DNA of 64,000 bases from Palaemon carinicauda (lineage: Eukaryota; Arthropoda; Malacostraca; Decapoda; Palaemonidae): contig NC_090765.1 of assembly GCF_036898095.1 (NCBI RefSeq), positions 36,816,809-36,880,808 on the forward strand, read 5' to 3'. Within the stretch, counting starts at the first letter, position 1, and each line of letters starts with the position of its first letter. A program made the translations under genes and the position numbers. The notes below the pieces were generated by a model. The model searched no databases. It saw nothing but the letters and a program-made list of their open reading frames with translations, and was not told the DNA's origin. Positions 54,275-64,000 of the stretch are shown in pieces.

Positions 54275-55480
54275 CTGTCGAGGTGTCGACAAGACGTACT
54301 TTACTCGCTGTTGCTAAACTGGAGTTTTTCACATCTATTTGGTGAAGTATTATATTCTAGTTTTGAGCTTTCGCTATGCAGGTGTTTTATCTTCATCTTA
54401 AATCTTGAACTCGTTTTGGATAGATTTAATTATGGTGACAAAGAGAGTATGGACTTTCTTTCACTTTTAAATGGCCGACCCTTCCCTTAGACAGAAGTGT
54501 GTTTAGGCTTTTAGTAATTATCTTATCACGTTATAGATTTTCCTCTATATATTTTATATCTCTCCGCCTTTATTAGGCCTCTTCGATTAACTTTCCATTT
54601 ATTATAAACATATAAAAATAAATTTTAATGTTTTGTTTATATGCGACCTTTCCTGAGAGTAGGCGGTCCTAACTTGGAAACCGAAGTTAATCAACGTTGA
54701 GCCTTTTATATCGTATTAGCTTTTAAAGAGCTAAGGATTTAAAACTTTTTAAATGTAATATTTTATGAAAGAATTTCTTTGATAGTCTTCGTACTGTTTT
54801 CAAAGATGAACTAACGTTTAGTTTATTTATGCTACGCAGTTGTTGACGTTCAGGACGTTCAACATGCGCTCTATCGTTACGATAGAGAGAGAGTGTATCA
54901 CGGTTTCACTTTGCAGTAAGAGTAAATCGATTCTGACGTTTTGTTCATTCTTTTTTAGCTTAAATGTTTTAAATTCTATTTTAAAGGAACTTTTTATTTG
55001 AAAAACCTTTCAGTTTTTTCCTTTAGTCAAATAACATGTTTTTTTGACGAAATATAATTGGGCTCTTCTCTTAGGTGCGAAATCAAGAGAGAAAGAGAGA
55101 GAGAGATAGAGACGGAGGGAGAGAGAGGAGAGAAAATGTTCCGTTCAAGCGGGTAACGTTGTTCTCGAGTTACTCTCGTCCCTAGTCGCTGTACGGGGAG
55201 GAAGGATAAAACTTTTTTAGTTTTTTATTCTCGTCCCCAGGCTATGTGCGGTGAGAGATTGAAAACGTAGTTTATATGAACTAGTGTTTAGTCTCTTTCC
55301 CAGCCACTGATTTTTTTTTTTTATCTTAAAATATGTTTTCTGTTTTTTGCTGGTATTAATGAGCTTGCATTATACGACTGATTTCGCAATTACTACCTTT
55401 TAATGAAGGGTAGAATTGCGTGTTTCAGGTAGAAATCAGTAAAAGTATTCGATTTCAGTGAAATAAGTGCCAAACAGAAA
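54275..55480 (+). other. 5' leader of element D
   Basis: Non-coding, AT-rich, with a GA-rich patch at 55,090-55,135. It is much longer than the roughly 210-base leaders of B and C and resembles in length the leaders of X and Y, supporting a mixed origin. Confidence 0.55.
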
Positions 55481-55486
55481 ATCAAA

Positions 55487-57112
55487 GTGATATGCGCAAA
55501 GTGTTACAGTGTTGCGTCCAAGGGTTCGTCTGTTCGTGCCTGTCGTTCACCTAGTCCGGGACCTCTTGCATGCTCCCAAGCCCAGGGGAGAAGTAATGTC
55601 AAACGACTTATGGGTTCGAGAGGCCTTGATCAACGAACAGACGTTTTCCCTCTATGGTATCGGGTGTATCTTACCAAGATCTCCCCTACCATAAGACGAG
55701 AGAGACGTTGTTTCTCCTCGTCATCCGAAGGCTTTTTGCATAAGAAACCTGTCACAAGGTTTCGAAGCCCTTAAGCGAAAGTCAGTCCTTTCAGGACAGG
55801 TCCAGCGTCCTGGTTACAACCATTAGGACAGCTCTGACCCTATGCAGTGATCGGATAACTACTCGCCGCCTAACAAAAGATTAGACTCCGAGAGTCTTTT
55901 TTTTTTTTGTTGGCAAAGTGTTGCGGTCACAGACGTTACCCTCGTCTCTTACCACAACCATTTCCGTTGATCCTTAATGGGTTGTATGGCAAGACATGCA
56001 GTATATGCTTGCCTCCCTTATGGAAGACTATTCTGCCGATTAGTCCGTTGAGTCTAGCCGTTTATCTCATCGATATCCTGGCTTTCAGCCAACCTAACGT
56101 TCCTTTGTGCTTACTGTTGACGTTGGCGTAGCTTAGTCACGTCAGTCAGGTTGTTTAGAACCACACTCGATGCGGTCTCGTGTGGTTTTTCAGCCGCATT
56201 TGGACGTTAGGCCACTTGCTGATGCTCCTGTTGACGTTCAAGACGTTCACTAACAATCGGAGTTGACTTGTTTTGACGCTGTGCGTCAACCTCCGCATTC
56301 TAGAGTTGTTTTGACTGCTCAGTCTAGGCAGTCAAAGCAGTCTCGAGTGGACGCTGTGCGTCCTCACGCACCTGTTGTGGTTGACAGTTCAGTTGTTGAC
56401 AGTTCACAGACTGTCAAGCAGTTACATGACGTTGCGTTCTGGTCCGCTACTAATGCACCAGTGAGTGTGGACTCTGCTTGTAAAGCATTGCCACCACGGT
56501 AGGTCTCTCCCTTGCTTGAGACTCAGCTTTTATCGGACAAGGTTCCTGTAGATGAGGAAGTTGCTGTTCCCCCTCCTACTGATATTCCCTTGAGGACTCT
56601 GTCAGATGGAGAGGAGCCTAAAGCTGCTTAGCCCCCTATGGACTTTAATTAAATCATGATAATTTTTTTAAGGATTTTTGTCCGGATCTTTTTGTAACTG
56701 CTGCTCCTCGTTCGCCTAAACGTCAGAGCTTACACTAGGCCTAGCTACTTCGAAGCCGTTGTTTTTAAGCTAGTGCTCTCTCGCTCTCCTAGAGAGCTTT
56801 ACGTTGGCTAGGCGACTGGTTTTTCACCAGGAGGAGTTTGGGGGATACAGCCTTTGCTTTCCCTTCTTTTAAACTGATTTATAGAGCGAGAGTCTGATAT
56901 GACACGAGAGAAGTTCTCGGCTTGGGAGTTCATGCCTCTGCCCAGATAGACTTCTCAATTCTCGTAGACTCTTCCTGGCGCCTGGCCAGGAGACGCTCCA
57001 AGTTTTTTACAGGTCAACTTCACAGCTGTTTTCGAGCCTTTGAAGTTTTGCTGTACAATTATGTCATGCATAACAAGGCTTTCAGGGATGGTAAGCGGTA
57101 CTGCCTCAGTCG
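55487..57112 (+). pseudogene. Decayed gag of element D, first copy
   Basis: Anchors in order: SVRACRSPSPGPLACSQ near 55,525, FDAVRQPPHSRVVLTAQ near 56,270, APRSPK near 56,700, GVHASAQIDFSILVDSSWR near 56,925 and FRDGK near 57,085. These follow the gag of B from its middle to about three quarters of its length, but with many stops and indels. The copy stops abruptly at 57,112, where an earlier part of gag begins again. Confidence 0.78.
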
Positions 57113-58430
57113 CTAACCCCGTCTGTTGCCACACCTGCTCCCGTAGACCCTAAATGGGCTTTGCTGCAAGACATGCAGTCCAAGCTTGCGTCCTTGATAG
57201 AGGACTTTAATGCGGAGAAGGTTGCTACCGAACCTTCTGGCCAACAACCTTCCAACCGGTCGGTTGTGCGCCCTGTTGACGCTGAGGTAACCTACTCGCG
57301 TCTGCCAGTTGAGGTGGTTCCTCCACCGATGCGACCCAGTGTGGGTTGCCAGCCGCACATTGACGTTAAGCGACGCTCGGAGGTGGTTGTTGACGTTCAG
57401 GACGTTCAACAACCAGCAGAGGTGACTTGTTTTGACGCAGTGCGTCAACCTCAGCAACCCGGTAGGGTGTTGACTGCACAACCCAGACGGTCTAGACAGT
57501 CTCGGGTTGACGCTGTGCTTCCTCGCGCACCCATGGTTGTTGACAGTTCACAGACTGTGCAGCAGTTCCATGATGTTGCGTCCGGCTCCGTCACGCATGC
57601 ACCAGTGCGACCGGACTCAGCGAGCCAGACGTTGCCCACTCCGTTGCCGTTTCCTCATCTGTTTTCGGATGAGGAACCCTCTGATGTGGACGTTGCCCCC
57701 AGAATAGATCAAGCCCTGCTATCCATCCAGAAGATGCTGAAGAAGGAACGCTGCTCAGTCAGGCTGTGGATGAGTCTGGTAGGGACGCTGTCATCCGTGG
57801 AACAATTTGTGTCACTAGGAAGACTACACCTCCGTCCTCTTCAATACCATCTAGCTTTTCACTGGAAAAAGGACAAGACGCTAGAAGCGGTCTCGATCGC
57901 GGTTTCCGAAAAGATAAAGTCTTGTCTGACTTGGTGGAAGGACAATATCAACCTAAGAGAGGGTCTTCCCCTGGCTGTTCAGACTCCCAACCACGTTCTC
58001 TTCTCGGACGCATCGGACGTGGGCTGGGGCGCGACACTAGACGGTCGGGAATGCTCAGGACTGTGGAACTCGAGTCAGAGGAGCATGCATATCAACTGCA
58101 AGGAGCTGTTGGCAGTACATCTGGCCTTGAAAAGCTTCAAGTCTCTCCTTCGAGGCAAAGTGGTGGAAGTTAACTCGGACATCACCACGGCCTTGGCGTA
58201 CATCTCCAAACAAGGAGGTACCCACTCACTGACGTTGTACGAGATCGCAAGGGACCTGCTCATCTGGTCAAAAGGTCAAGACATCTCCCTAGTAACGAGG
58301 TTCATCCAAGGCGACTTGAACGTCATAGCAGATTGTCTCAGTCGGAAAGGGCAAGTAATTCCAACCGAATGGACCCTCCACAAGGATGTGTGCAAGAGAC
58401 TTTGGGCCACTTGGGGTAAAACCATCCATA
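57113..58430 (+). pseudogene. gag fragment joined in frame to RT thumb/RNase H, element D
   Basis: One open frame (Met at 57,161). The first part (LLQDMQSKLASLI, FDAVRQPQQPGRVLTAQ, FSDEEPSDVDVAP) is the middle of gag. At about 57,700 it passes in frame into PRIDQALLSIQKMLKKERCS, the RT segment after the catalytic YLDD box. The last third of gag and the RT fingers and palm are therefore deleted. RNase H is complete with FSDASDVGWGATL, CKELLAV, NSDITT (Asn of the usual SDNTT changed to Ile) and IADCLSR. A one-base insertion near 58,420 shifts the frame before the methyltransferase-like domain. No RT activity is possible. The RNase H catalytic acidic residues remain, so a gag-RNase H fusion protein is conceivable. 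Confidence 0.85.
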
Positions 58431-58799
58431 GATCTCTTTGCAACCTCGCTGACCAAGAGGCTTCCAATCTATTGCTCTCCAGTCCCAGACCCAGCAGCAA
58501 TACATATAGATGCTTTCCTCCTAGATTGGTCACATCTGGATCTCTACGCATTCCCACCGTTCAAGATTGTCAACAAGGTACTGCAGAAGTTCGCCTCTCA
58601 CGAAGGGACAAGGTTGACGTTAGTTGCTTCCCTCTGGCCCGCGAGAGAATGGTTCACCGAGATACTTCGATGGTTAGTAGACGTTCCCAGTAGTCTTCCT
58701 CTAAGGGTAGACCTTCTACGTCAGCCACACGTAAAGAAGGTACTCCAAAGCCTCCACGCTCTTCGTCTGACTGCCTTCAGACTATCGAAAGACTCTTGA
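58386..58799 (+). pseudogene. Methyltransferase-like domain of element D, frame-shifted
   Basis: Carries IDLFATSLTKRLP, CSPVPDPAAIH, LYAFPPFKIVNK and LVASLWPAREWF, closely matching B. It is separated from RNase H by the one-base insertion near 58,420 and ends at a TGA where B and C continue. Confidence 0.8.
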
Positions 58800-59843
58800 G
58801 AGCTAGAGGCTTTTCGAAGGAAGCAGCCAGTGCGATTGCTAGAGCAAGGAGAGCGTCTTCCATTAGAGTCTACCAATCGAAGTGGGAAGTCTTCCGAGAC
58901 TGGTGCAAGTCAGTTTCTGTATCCTCGACCAGTACCTCTGTAGCTCAAATAGCTGTTTTTTCTCTTATACCTGAGAAAAGGACGATCCCTTTCAGCTCCC
59001 ACTATCAAGGGCTACAGAAGCATGTTGGCATCGGTCTTCCGGCATGGAGGCTTAGATCTTTCCAAACATAAAGATCTGCAAGACCTCCTTAAGTCTTTTG
59101 AGACCACCAAGGAGCGTCGTTTGGCTACCCCTGGATGGAATTTAGACGTGGTACTAAGATTCTTCATGTCAGACAGGTTGGAGCCGTTACAATCAGCCTC
59201 CCTGAAAGATCTCACTCTTAAGACTCTTTTCCTGGTATGCTTAGCCTCGGCTAAAAGAGTCAGTGAGATTCATGCCTTCAGCAAGAACATAGGATTTTCG
59301 TCAAAAAAAGCCACTTGTTCGCTACAACTTGGTTTTCTAGCCAAAAATGAGCTGCCTTCTCGGCCTTGGCCTAAATCTTTCGATATCCCCAGCTTATCGG
59401 AGATCGTAGGCAATGAACTAGAAAGAGTCTTATGCCCTGTTAGAACTCTTAAGTTCTATTTAAAGCGTACTAAAGCTTTACAAGGCCAATCTGAAGCTTT
59501 ATGGTGTTCAGTTAAGAAACCATCCTTGCCTATGTCAAAGAATGCTTGGTCAGACTTTATCAGATTGTTAATACGAGAAGCTCATTCACATCTGAGTGAG
59601 GAAGACCGAACTTTGCTTAAGGTGAAGACGCACGAAGTTAGAGCTGTAACAACTTCCGTGGCCATTAAGCAAAATATATCTCTGCAAAGTATAATGGACG
59701 CAACCTATTGGAGAAGCAAGTCAGTGTTCGCGTCATTTTACTTGAAAGATGTCCACTCTCTTTACAAGAACTGCTACACACTGGGACCATTCGTAGCAGC
59801 GAGTGCAGTAGTGGGTGAGGGCTCAACCACTACAATTCCCTAA
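58649..59843 (+). pseudogene. Tyrosine recombinase of element D, one stop and one frameshift
   Basis: Starts like B and C (MVHRDTSMVSRRSQ) but hits TAG at 58,691-58,693, then reopens in the same register (ARGFSKEAASAIARARR). It shifts by one base near 58,960 in a T run. From 59,022 a 273-residue frame holds the whole catalytic domain with SAKRVSEIH, HEVR, Trp and FASFYLKD all conserved. As in the other elements it lies at the 3' end, overlapping the preceding domain. Full-length protein cannot be made, but the catalytic domain is open from Met 59,022. Confidence 0.87.
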
Positions 59844-59895
59844 TTCCTTATCCTTTTAATCTGTCTCTTGAAATGTTGTTTTTTTATGGGTTGTC

Positions 59896-59917
59896 CGGAA
59901 GGCTAAGAAGCCTTTCG
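59896..59917 (+). promoter_or_regulatory. 3'-UTR stem-loop of element D
   Basis: CGGAAGGCT (59,896-59,904), loop AAGA, AGCCTTTCG (59,909-59,917); same as in B. Confidence 0.62.
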
Positions 59918-60237
59918 CATCCTGGTTGATTTGGCGGGTGGTCAAAGTCATTTCTTGAGAGCGCCTAGATTAGGGGTTTGATGAGGTCCTGTTGTATGGG
60001 TTGCAACCCTTGATACTTCAGATCCTAGGGGTCGATCAGCATCCTAAGAGGATCGCGAGACTCCGTAAGGAAGACGTACTTAAAAGGCAGAGTAATTGTT
60101 CAAGTCGACTTCCTTACCAGGTACCTATTTATTTTGTTTTTGTTATTTTGATAACTTCTAAAATGAAATAAAAAACTCTTAGCTCATAAAAGTGTAAACA
60201 TATATTACTGGTCTCTACCCACCATCCTGGGTGTGAA

Positions 60238-60328
60238 TCAGCTATATAATCACCGGCTAAGTTAAATATTGAAAAATGTTATTTTGATTATAAAATAAAT
60301 TTTTGAATATACTTACCCGGTGATTATA
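60238..60328 (+). repeat. ICR of element D
   Basis: Inverted left end (tataatcaccggctaagtta, aatattgaaaaat) joined to the inverted right end (gttattttgattataaaata, aatttttgaatatacttacc, cggtgattata). The left half keeps ggctaag, the same variant as the left terminus (cttagcc). Confidence 0.93.
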
Positions 60329-60376
60329 AATTAAATGACCCTCCCTTCCTCCCCAATAGAGACGCAGTGGGACGAG

Positions 60377-60571
60377 GAGAAAATTGAGTCTTTGTTTACA
60401 TTGAGAGCTGGGTATCTGGTCGACAGATGGCGCTGTTGGGCACACCCGCAACCAGTGTAGCGATCGCTGGCGAGTTTTTCCGTAGAGTTGTCTGTCGAGC
60501 AACAGAGTTGCAGCTATATAATCACCGGGTAAGTATATTCAAAAATTTATTTTATAATCAAAATAACATTT
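60377..60571 (+). repeat. Right ITR of element D
   Basis: Inverted copy of 54,101-54,274 with a longer outer end running gtatattcaaaaatttattt then tataatcaaaataac. Confidence 0.95.
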
Positions 60572-61071
60572 CATATTTATTCCATTTTAATATGTAGTAT
60601 TCTCGTAATAAGTATTGGTTTGTTTTCACCTTTTGTTTTTTCATGTGGGTTTTTGCCATTTTTTTTGCCGTTCTCATCTTTTCTAACTGTCTTTGCTTTC
60701 CTGAGAATTTTCTTTTCTCCCTCTGCTTTGTATAAATTCTGATTTTATTCCTACCATTGTATTCTTTGTATATCTTACCTGCATACCAATTGTTTTATTG
60801 CTCTTAGTTAAAACATTGGTGATGTATAACTATTTTGTGAATTGTAAGTAATCCCGGGGAGGCACAATTATAGAGAGGATAGTTCCATATTTTTTGTTGA
60901 ATGTTTTATTTTTATTTATTTTCGCTTGATTGGAATTTTCCCCTTGCTTAATTGTTTCTTATTGCAATTTGTCATTTCAAATACTGATCTTTTTGGATGT
61001 TTTACTAATGAACTTCTTTATAATTAGGTAATACTCCAATTTATATGTTTCCGATAGGCTTTCTAGATGTT
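60572..61071. other. AT-rich flank without a gene
   Basis: No protein-like frame, RNA gene or repeat recognised. Confidence 0.5.
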
Positions 61072-61270
61072 TAAAGTTTTGAAGATCATTTATGAATGGC
61101 AGAGGCAAGGGGCAGTGACAATGGCTTAGAGACTGACCATAAACACTTGATATAGTCTCTCCCAAATCCCCATCCTAAGTTCTCAAGGATGGTGAGGTGG
61201 CAGATACTACAAGATACTATTGAGCTTGAGTCCAGCAGATTGCCGGGTAGGAATGTTTCCAATAGGGTAG
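61072..61270 (-). repeat. Second copy of the tRNA-derived SINE, minus strand
   Basis: The reverse complement reads caccatccttgagaactta, ggatggggatttgggagaga, then tatggtcagtctctaagcca and ccattcataaatgatc. This parallels the body and 3' end of the SINE at 23,690-24,015. The tRNA-like head is degenerate (ggactcaagctc in place of ggttcgagtcc). Confidence 0.7.
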
Positions 61271-63185
61271 GATTCAGGAAGGTTCTAGATTTGAGGATGA
61301 ATCCAATGACGCAGTTGGTTTCAATTTAATCTTCCCATGTACAATCAATGGTTTTCCTACATGCAAGTTGGTTCCAAATACTTACTTTAACTTATATGGT
61401 ACCTCGCAATAACAAAATTCAACGTTGATCGGAGCTCTGAAAGAGCAAACTGCATCTACTAAGCTGTCATTCATAATGCTGTACTTCATTAAATACAGGT
61501 ACTTTAACATAGGTGGAAAATGTAAACAGCCACCAGTACGTGTATTCTTGAGCTTGTTACTTTATCATGGATAGATGATTTTTGGTTTTGACAATTATGT
61601 GCAAATGCAATATGTATTTTTGCAATTCTTGTTGTAGTTATTTTTACTTTGCAAATGTAAAATGAAATAGATGTGAGGATTCCTAGAGATTTGAAGTTTG
61701 ATTGGTAAGTGGTGTAGCTGATATTGTGTATACAGTACTATGCTTCCAGTCCCTGGTTCACTATTGGTAGTGTAGTACTTTGGGATTTTGAATACGGTAG
61801 TCTGAATTTATCAATGCAAAATGGAAATGAAAATATTCTCTCATCTACTTATGATTAGGAAGAGAAAAGTTCGTTTAAGATATGTAACTATCTTATTTGA
61901 TCCCTCTAATCGTGGATCATTTAACTATTCTGGAAGTTATGGAAGTTCAAGTAATGAGAGGTATTACTTTCCTTCTTTAAACACTGAATAATACGATTGG
62001 ATTTGCAGTCCTTTCACTGACTTTTCAAGTGGTAACATTGACTTATCATTAACAAGAGGAGGAGTTGGCCACTACAGTATATCTGTTGATGGTGGCTTAC
62101 AAATTAGCCAGAAAGAGGTGTTCATTTATCAGGTTTTGGATTTATAATAAAGAAGAGTATCCTTTGGTAGCTAGTGAAGCAATGAATATTGTATTACATT
62201 TTGCACATCATACCTCTATGAGTTGGGGTTTTCTCCACTTACTAATAATAAAAGCAAATATAAATCAAATATTAAATGCACTGAAGTGTAGGTGAGAGTA
62301 TGTTTATGCCATACTAGGCCTTATATTAAAATAATTGCCGACTTGCATTAAGCACTGGTTTCACTATTGTATACTTGAATATGCAGTGTACTGTAATGAC
62401 TTTTGAAGTGCATATTACAGAAGACTTCTTTGTTATTTTTAAATTATCAAATATCTTGAGACAAATTTTTCCTAATGAAAATTTAGTTTGCCTCAGAGTT
62501 TCAACTATTCTACAAGTGTGGTCTCAAGTAAAAAAGGTTGAAAAACACTGGTCTACATAGATATACATTACTGTATTTAGTGCCATTTTCTTTAAGGTTT
62601 TGTTTTGCTATTTTTATAGTTTTTTTTTTTTAAGATTCCTGCAACCTTTAAGAATCCTTTGTCCCGATAATCTTAGTTATGATTCAGATAATAGTTGAGA
62701 GATATTCTGTTATACCCTATTTTGCAAATTATTTCGGTATAGAACTTACCCATCCCACTAAGTGCCGGTGGATGTTATAAACTTTTCACTCTATTGCCTT
62801 TTGTTAGACTACATTGTTACTGTGCCCAGTACCAAAGTTCTTTTATTTTCTATACAACACTGCACCTAAAAAGCTATAGAATACTCTTGCTGGCCGTGTT
62901 GTGGATATTGCTCTCAAGTTCTGATTTAGATTTCTGTGTACTGTTAAATGCCATATTTTTTTTTTGCTTTACTTTTCTTAAATCTACCTTTAAGTACGGT
63001 ATACATTGAATAGACTGTTGTTGATTTATTAACTTTGTTTGTATTCTCTGTATCACTTTACATTTTACTATTTTTTCCTCTTCTCACACATGGTCATTTT
63101 TTTCTTTGTTGGAGGGTTATAGAGCAATTCTGTAGCCATTTATGTTTGCTCAGTATAAGTGTATACTGTGTTGAGTAATAATGAT
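61271..63185. other. AT-rich flank without a gene
   Basis: Several short frames of 60-76 codons occur, none with domain features or codon regularity that would support a gene. Confidence 0.5.
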
Positions 63186-63189
63186 GCCC

Positions 63190-63340
63190 ACACCAACAGC
63201 TATTCAAAATCACTTCAGAAACACTGAAAAGCCTTTCTACCAACAACTATTAATGATAACTTCAAGAGATAAGCATTTTTACCAACAACTATTAATAATG
63301 ACTCCAGGAGAGTTAAAAAGCATTTCTACTGCAAACAATA
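63190..63340. repeat. Degenerate tandem repeat, about 57-bp unit
   Basis: Three diverged units containing ccaacaactattaatgataa, cttcaagag, then aagcatttctacc. Confidence 0.65.
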
Positions 63341-64000
63341 AGCTCTGAATATGGCAGTAGCAGAAAGATCTTGCGTTTTTAACCTCGCTCTCCTTGGCCT
63401 TGGCACCACTTTTGGGTTCACACATGCCAACTGTTGTTAATTTTGATGAATCTGTGTTTCCCTTACCATGCGTGCTAAAAGTGGCAGCTTAAGATACATA
63501 CATTAATTTATAACTAATCTTAAGTGCATTTGAACATACAGTTTTGTTCACTAATCATGTTTGGAAGACTGCTTCAATGTAGAATTGCTCTTTGATGACA
63601 TGGGTAAGAATGTAGAGTAATATAAAGCATTGTCTGTAAACTTGAGCCATTTTCATCCAGAGTGTGATTAACACTGCATTAATCGTCTTTTGTGAGAGGG
63701 CCTTGACAGTGAGAGGAGTTTTATTAGCTGGCTTTGTTAAAATGGCGCAAATCAGTAAATAGGCTGTGGTGGTTTTCCACCCTCTTTTGACTTCTCCAAT
63801 TGCTCATTGTTTATCATTGCTAAATTAGCCTTCTTAACTTTGTCACCTGTACTTGTTGGGATGACTGTTCCTTCATCTGTGGGGTAAGTGATTGGTGCGC
63901 TTCGTCCATGCCAATTTTTAGCGCTTATGCTCATACCCTTGTATTCTTGTGATGACTGTATCCCTTTTTGATGAGGGCTTTTGCGGATGTGCCTCTCTTG
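63341..64000. other. Flank without a gene
   Basis: No supported gene or repeat seen. Confidence 0.45.

Larger units (their letters stand above)
54101..60571 (+). mobile_element. DIRS-like element D, mosaic and defective
   Basis: About 6.5 kb with ITRs at 54,101-54,274 and 60,377-60,571 (one mismatch in about 140 by eye) and an ICR at 60,238-60,328. The 5' half up to about 57,112 is a heavily decayed gag. The 3' half restarts inside gag and jumps to the RT thumb region, lacking the RT palm, but is otherwise close to B. The ends share cattt. It cannot encode RT and its recombinase has a stop and a frameshift. Confidence 0.93.

Noticed and set aside
62065..62560. Small plus-strand ORFs of 61-76 codons as host genes
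   Set aside because: AT-rich, no domain, no conserved partner in the window, expected by chance at this length.

Overview
This is eukaryotic, AT-rich, repeat-packed DNA. The best fit is a decapod crustacean or close relative. The evidence is several DIRS-type tyrosine-recombinase retrotransposons, a tRNA-derived SINE and a 'ctacaaccct' repeat of the kind seen in shrimp, crab and crayfish genomes, and long (TA)n, (GA)n, (CT)n and (TAA)n microsatellites. The species call is an inference. I found no convincing host gene; almost all coding signal comes from mobile elements.

Layout. 1-5,593 is host-type flank with tandem repeats and no gene. 5,594-20,114 is X, a decayed DIRS element without recognisable reverse transcriptase (RT). 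It is interrupted at 6,522-14,598 by A, a DIRS element of a different, GC-richer lineage whose gag and RT are broken but whose methyltransferase-like plus recombinase frame is open. About 20,640-27,528 plus 34,008-34,049 is E, a badly decayed A-type element carrying a SINE, microsatellites and hairpins. B, a nearly intact 6.5 kb DIRS element (27,529-34,007), sits inside the right terminal repeat of E. 35,693-52,082 is Y, a sister of X, interrupted by a pogo/Tigger-like DNA transposon P (39,207-49,012). P in turn contains C (40,883-47,651), the best element here: gag, RT/RNase H and tyrosine recombinase frames are all open, and its inverted terminal repeats differ at one base. 54,101-60,571 is D, a mosaic, defective DIRS element. 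60,572-64,000 is flank with a minus-strand SINE and no gene.

How the parts work together. In DIRS elements, gag packages the RNA, RT/RNase H makes a circular DNA, and the tyrosine recombinase inserts the circle. Six copies here (A, B, C, D, X, Y) show the diagnostic structure: unequal inverted terminal repeats (ITRs) plus an internal complementary region (ICR) that is the reverse complement of right end joined to left end. The nesting gives a relative chronology: X and Y first, P into Y, then C into P; A into X; B into E. X serves as a paralogous empty site for P, and Y serves as one for A. These comparisons fix the junctions at base level: TTT at both ends for A, a TA duplication for P.

The observations most worth following are a 3'-UTR hairpin conserved with compensatory base changes in five elements, an RT-less lineage (X, Y) sharing one gag-disrupting repeat insertion, the D mosaic, a perfect 62-bp hairpin in the RT of A, and the rearranged, motif-studded transposon P.
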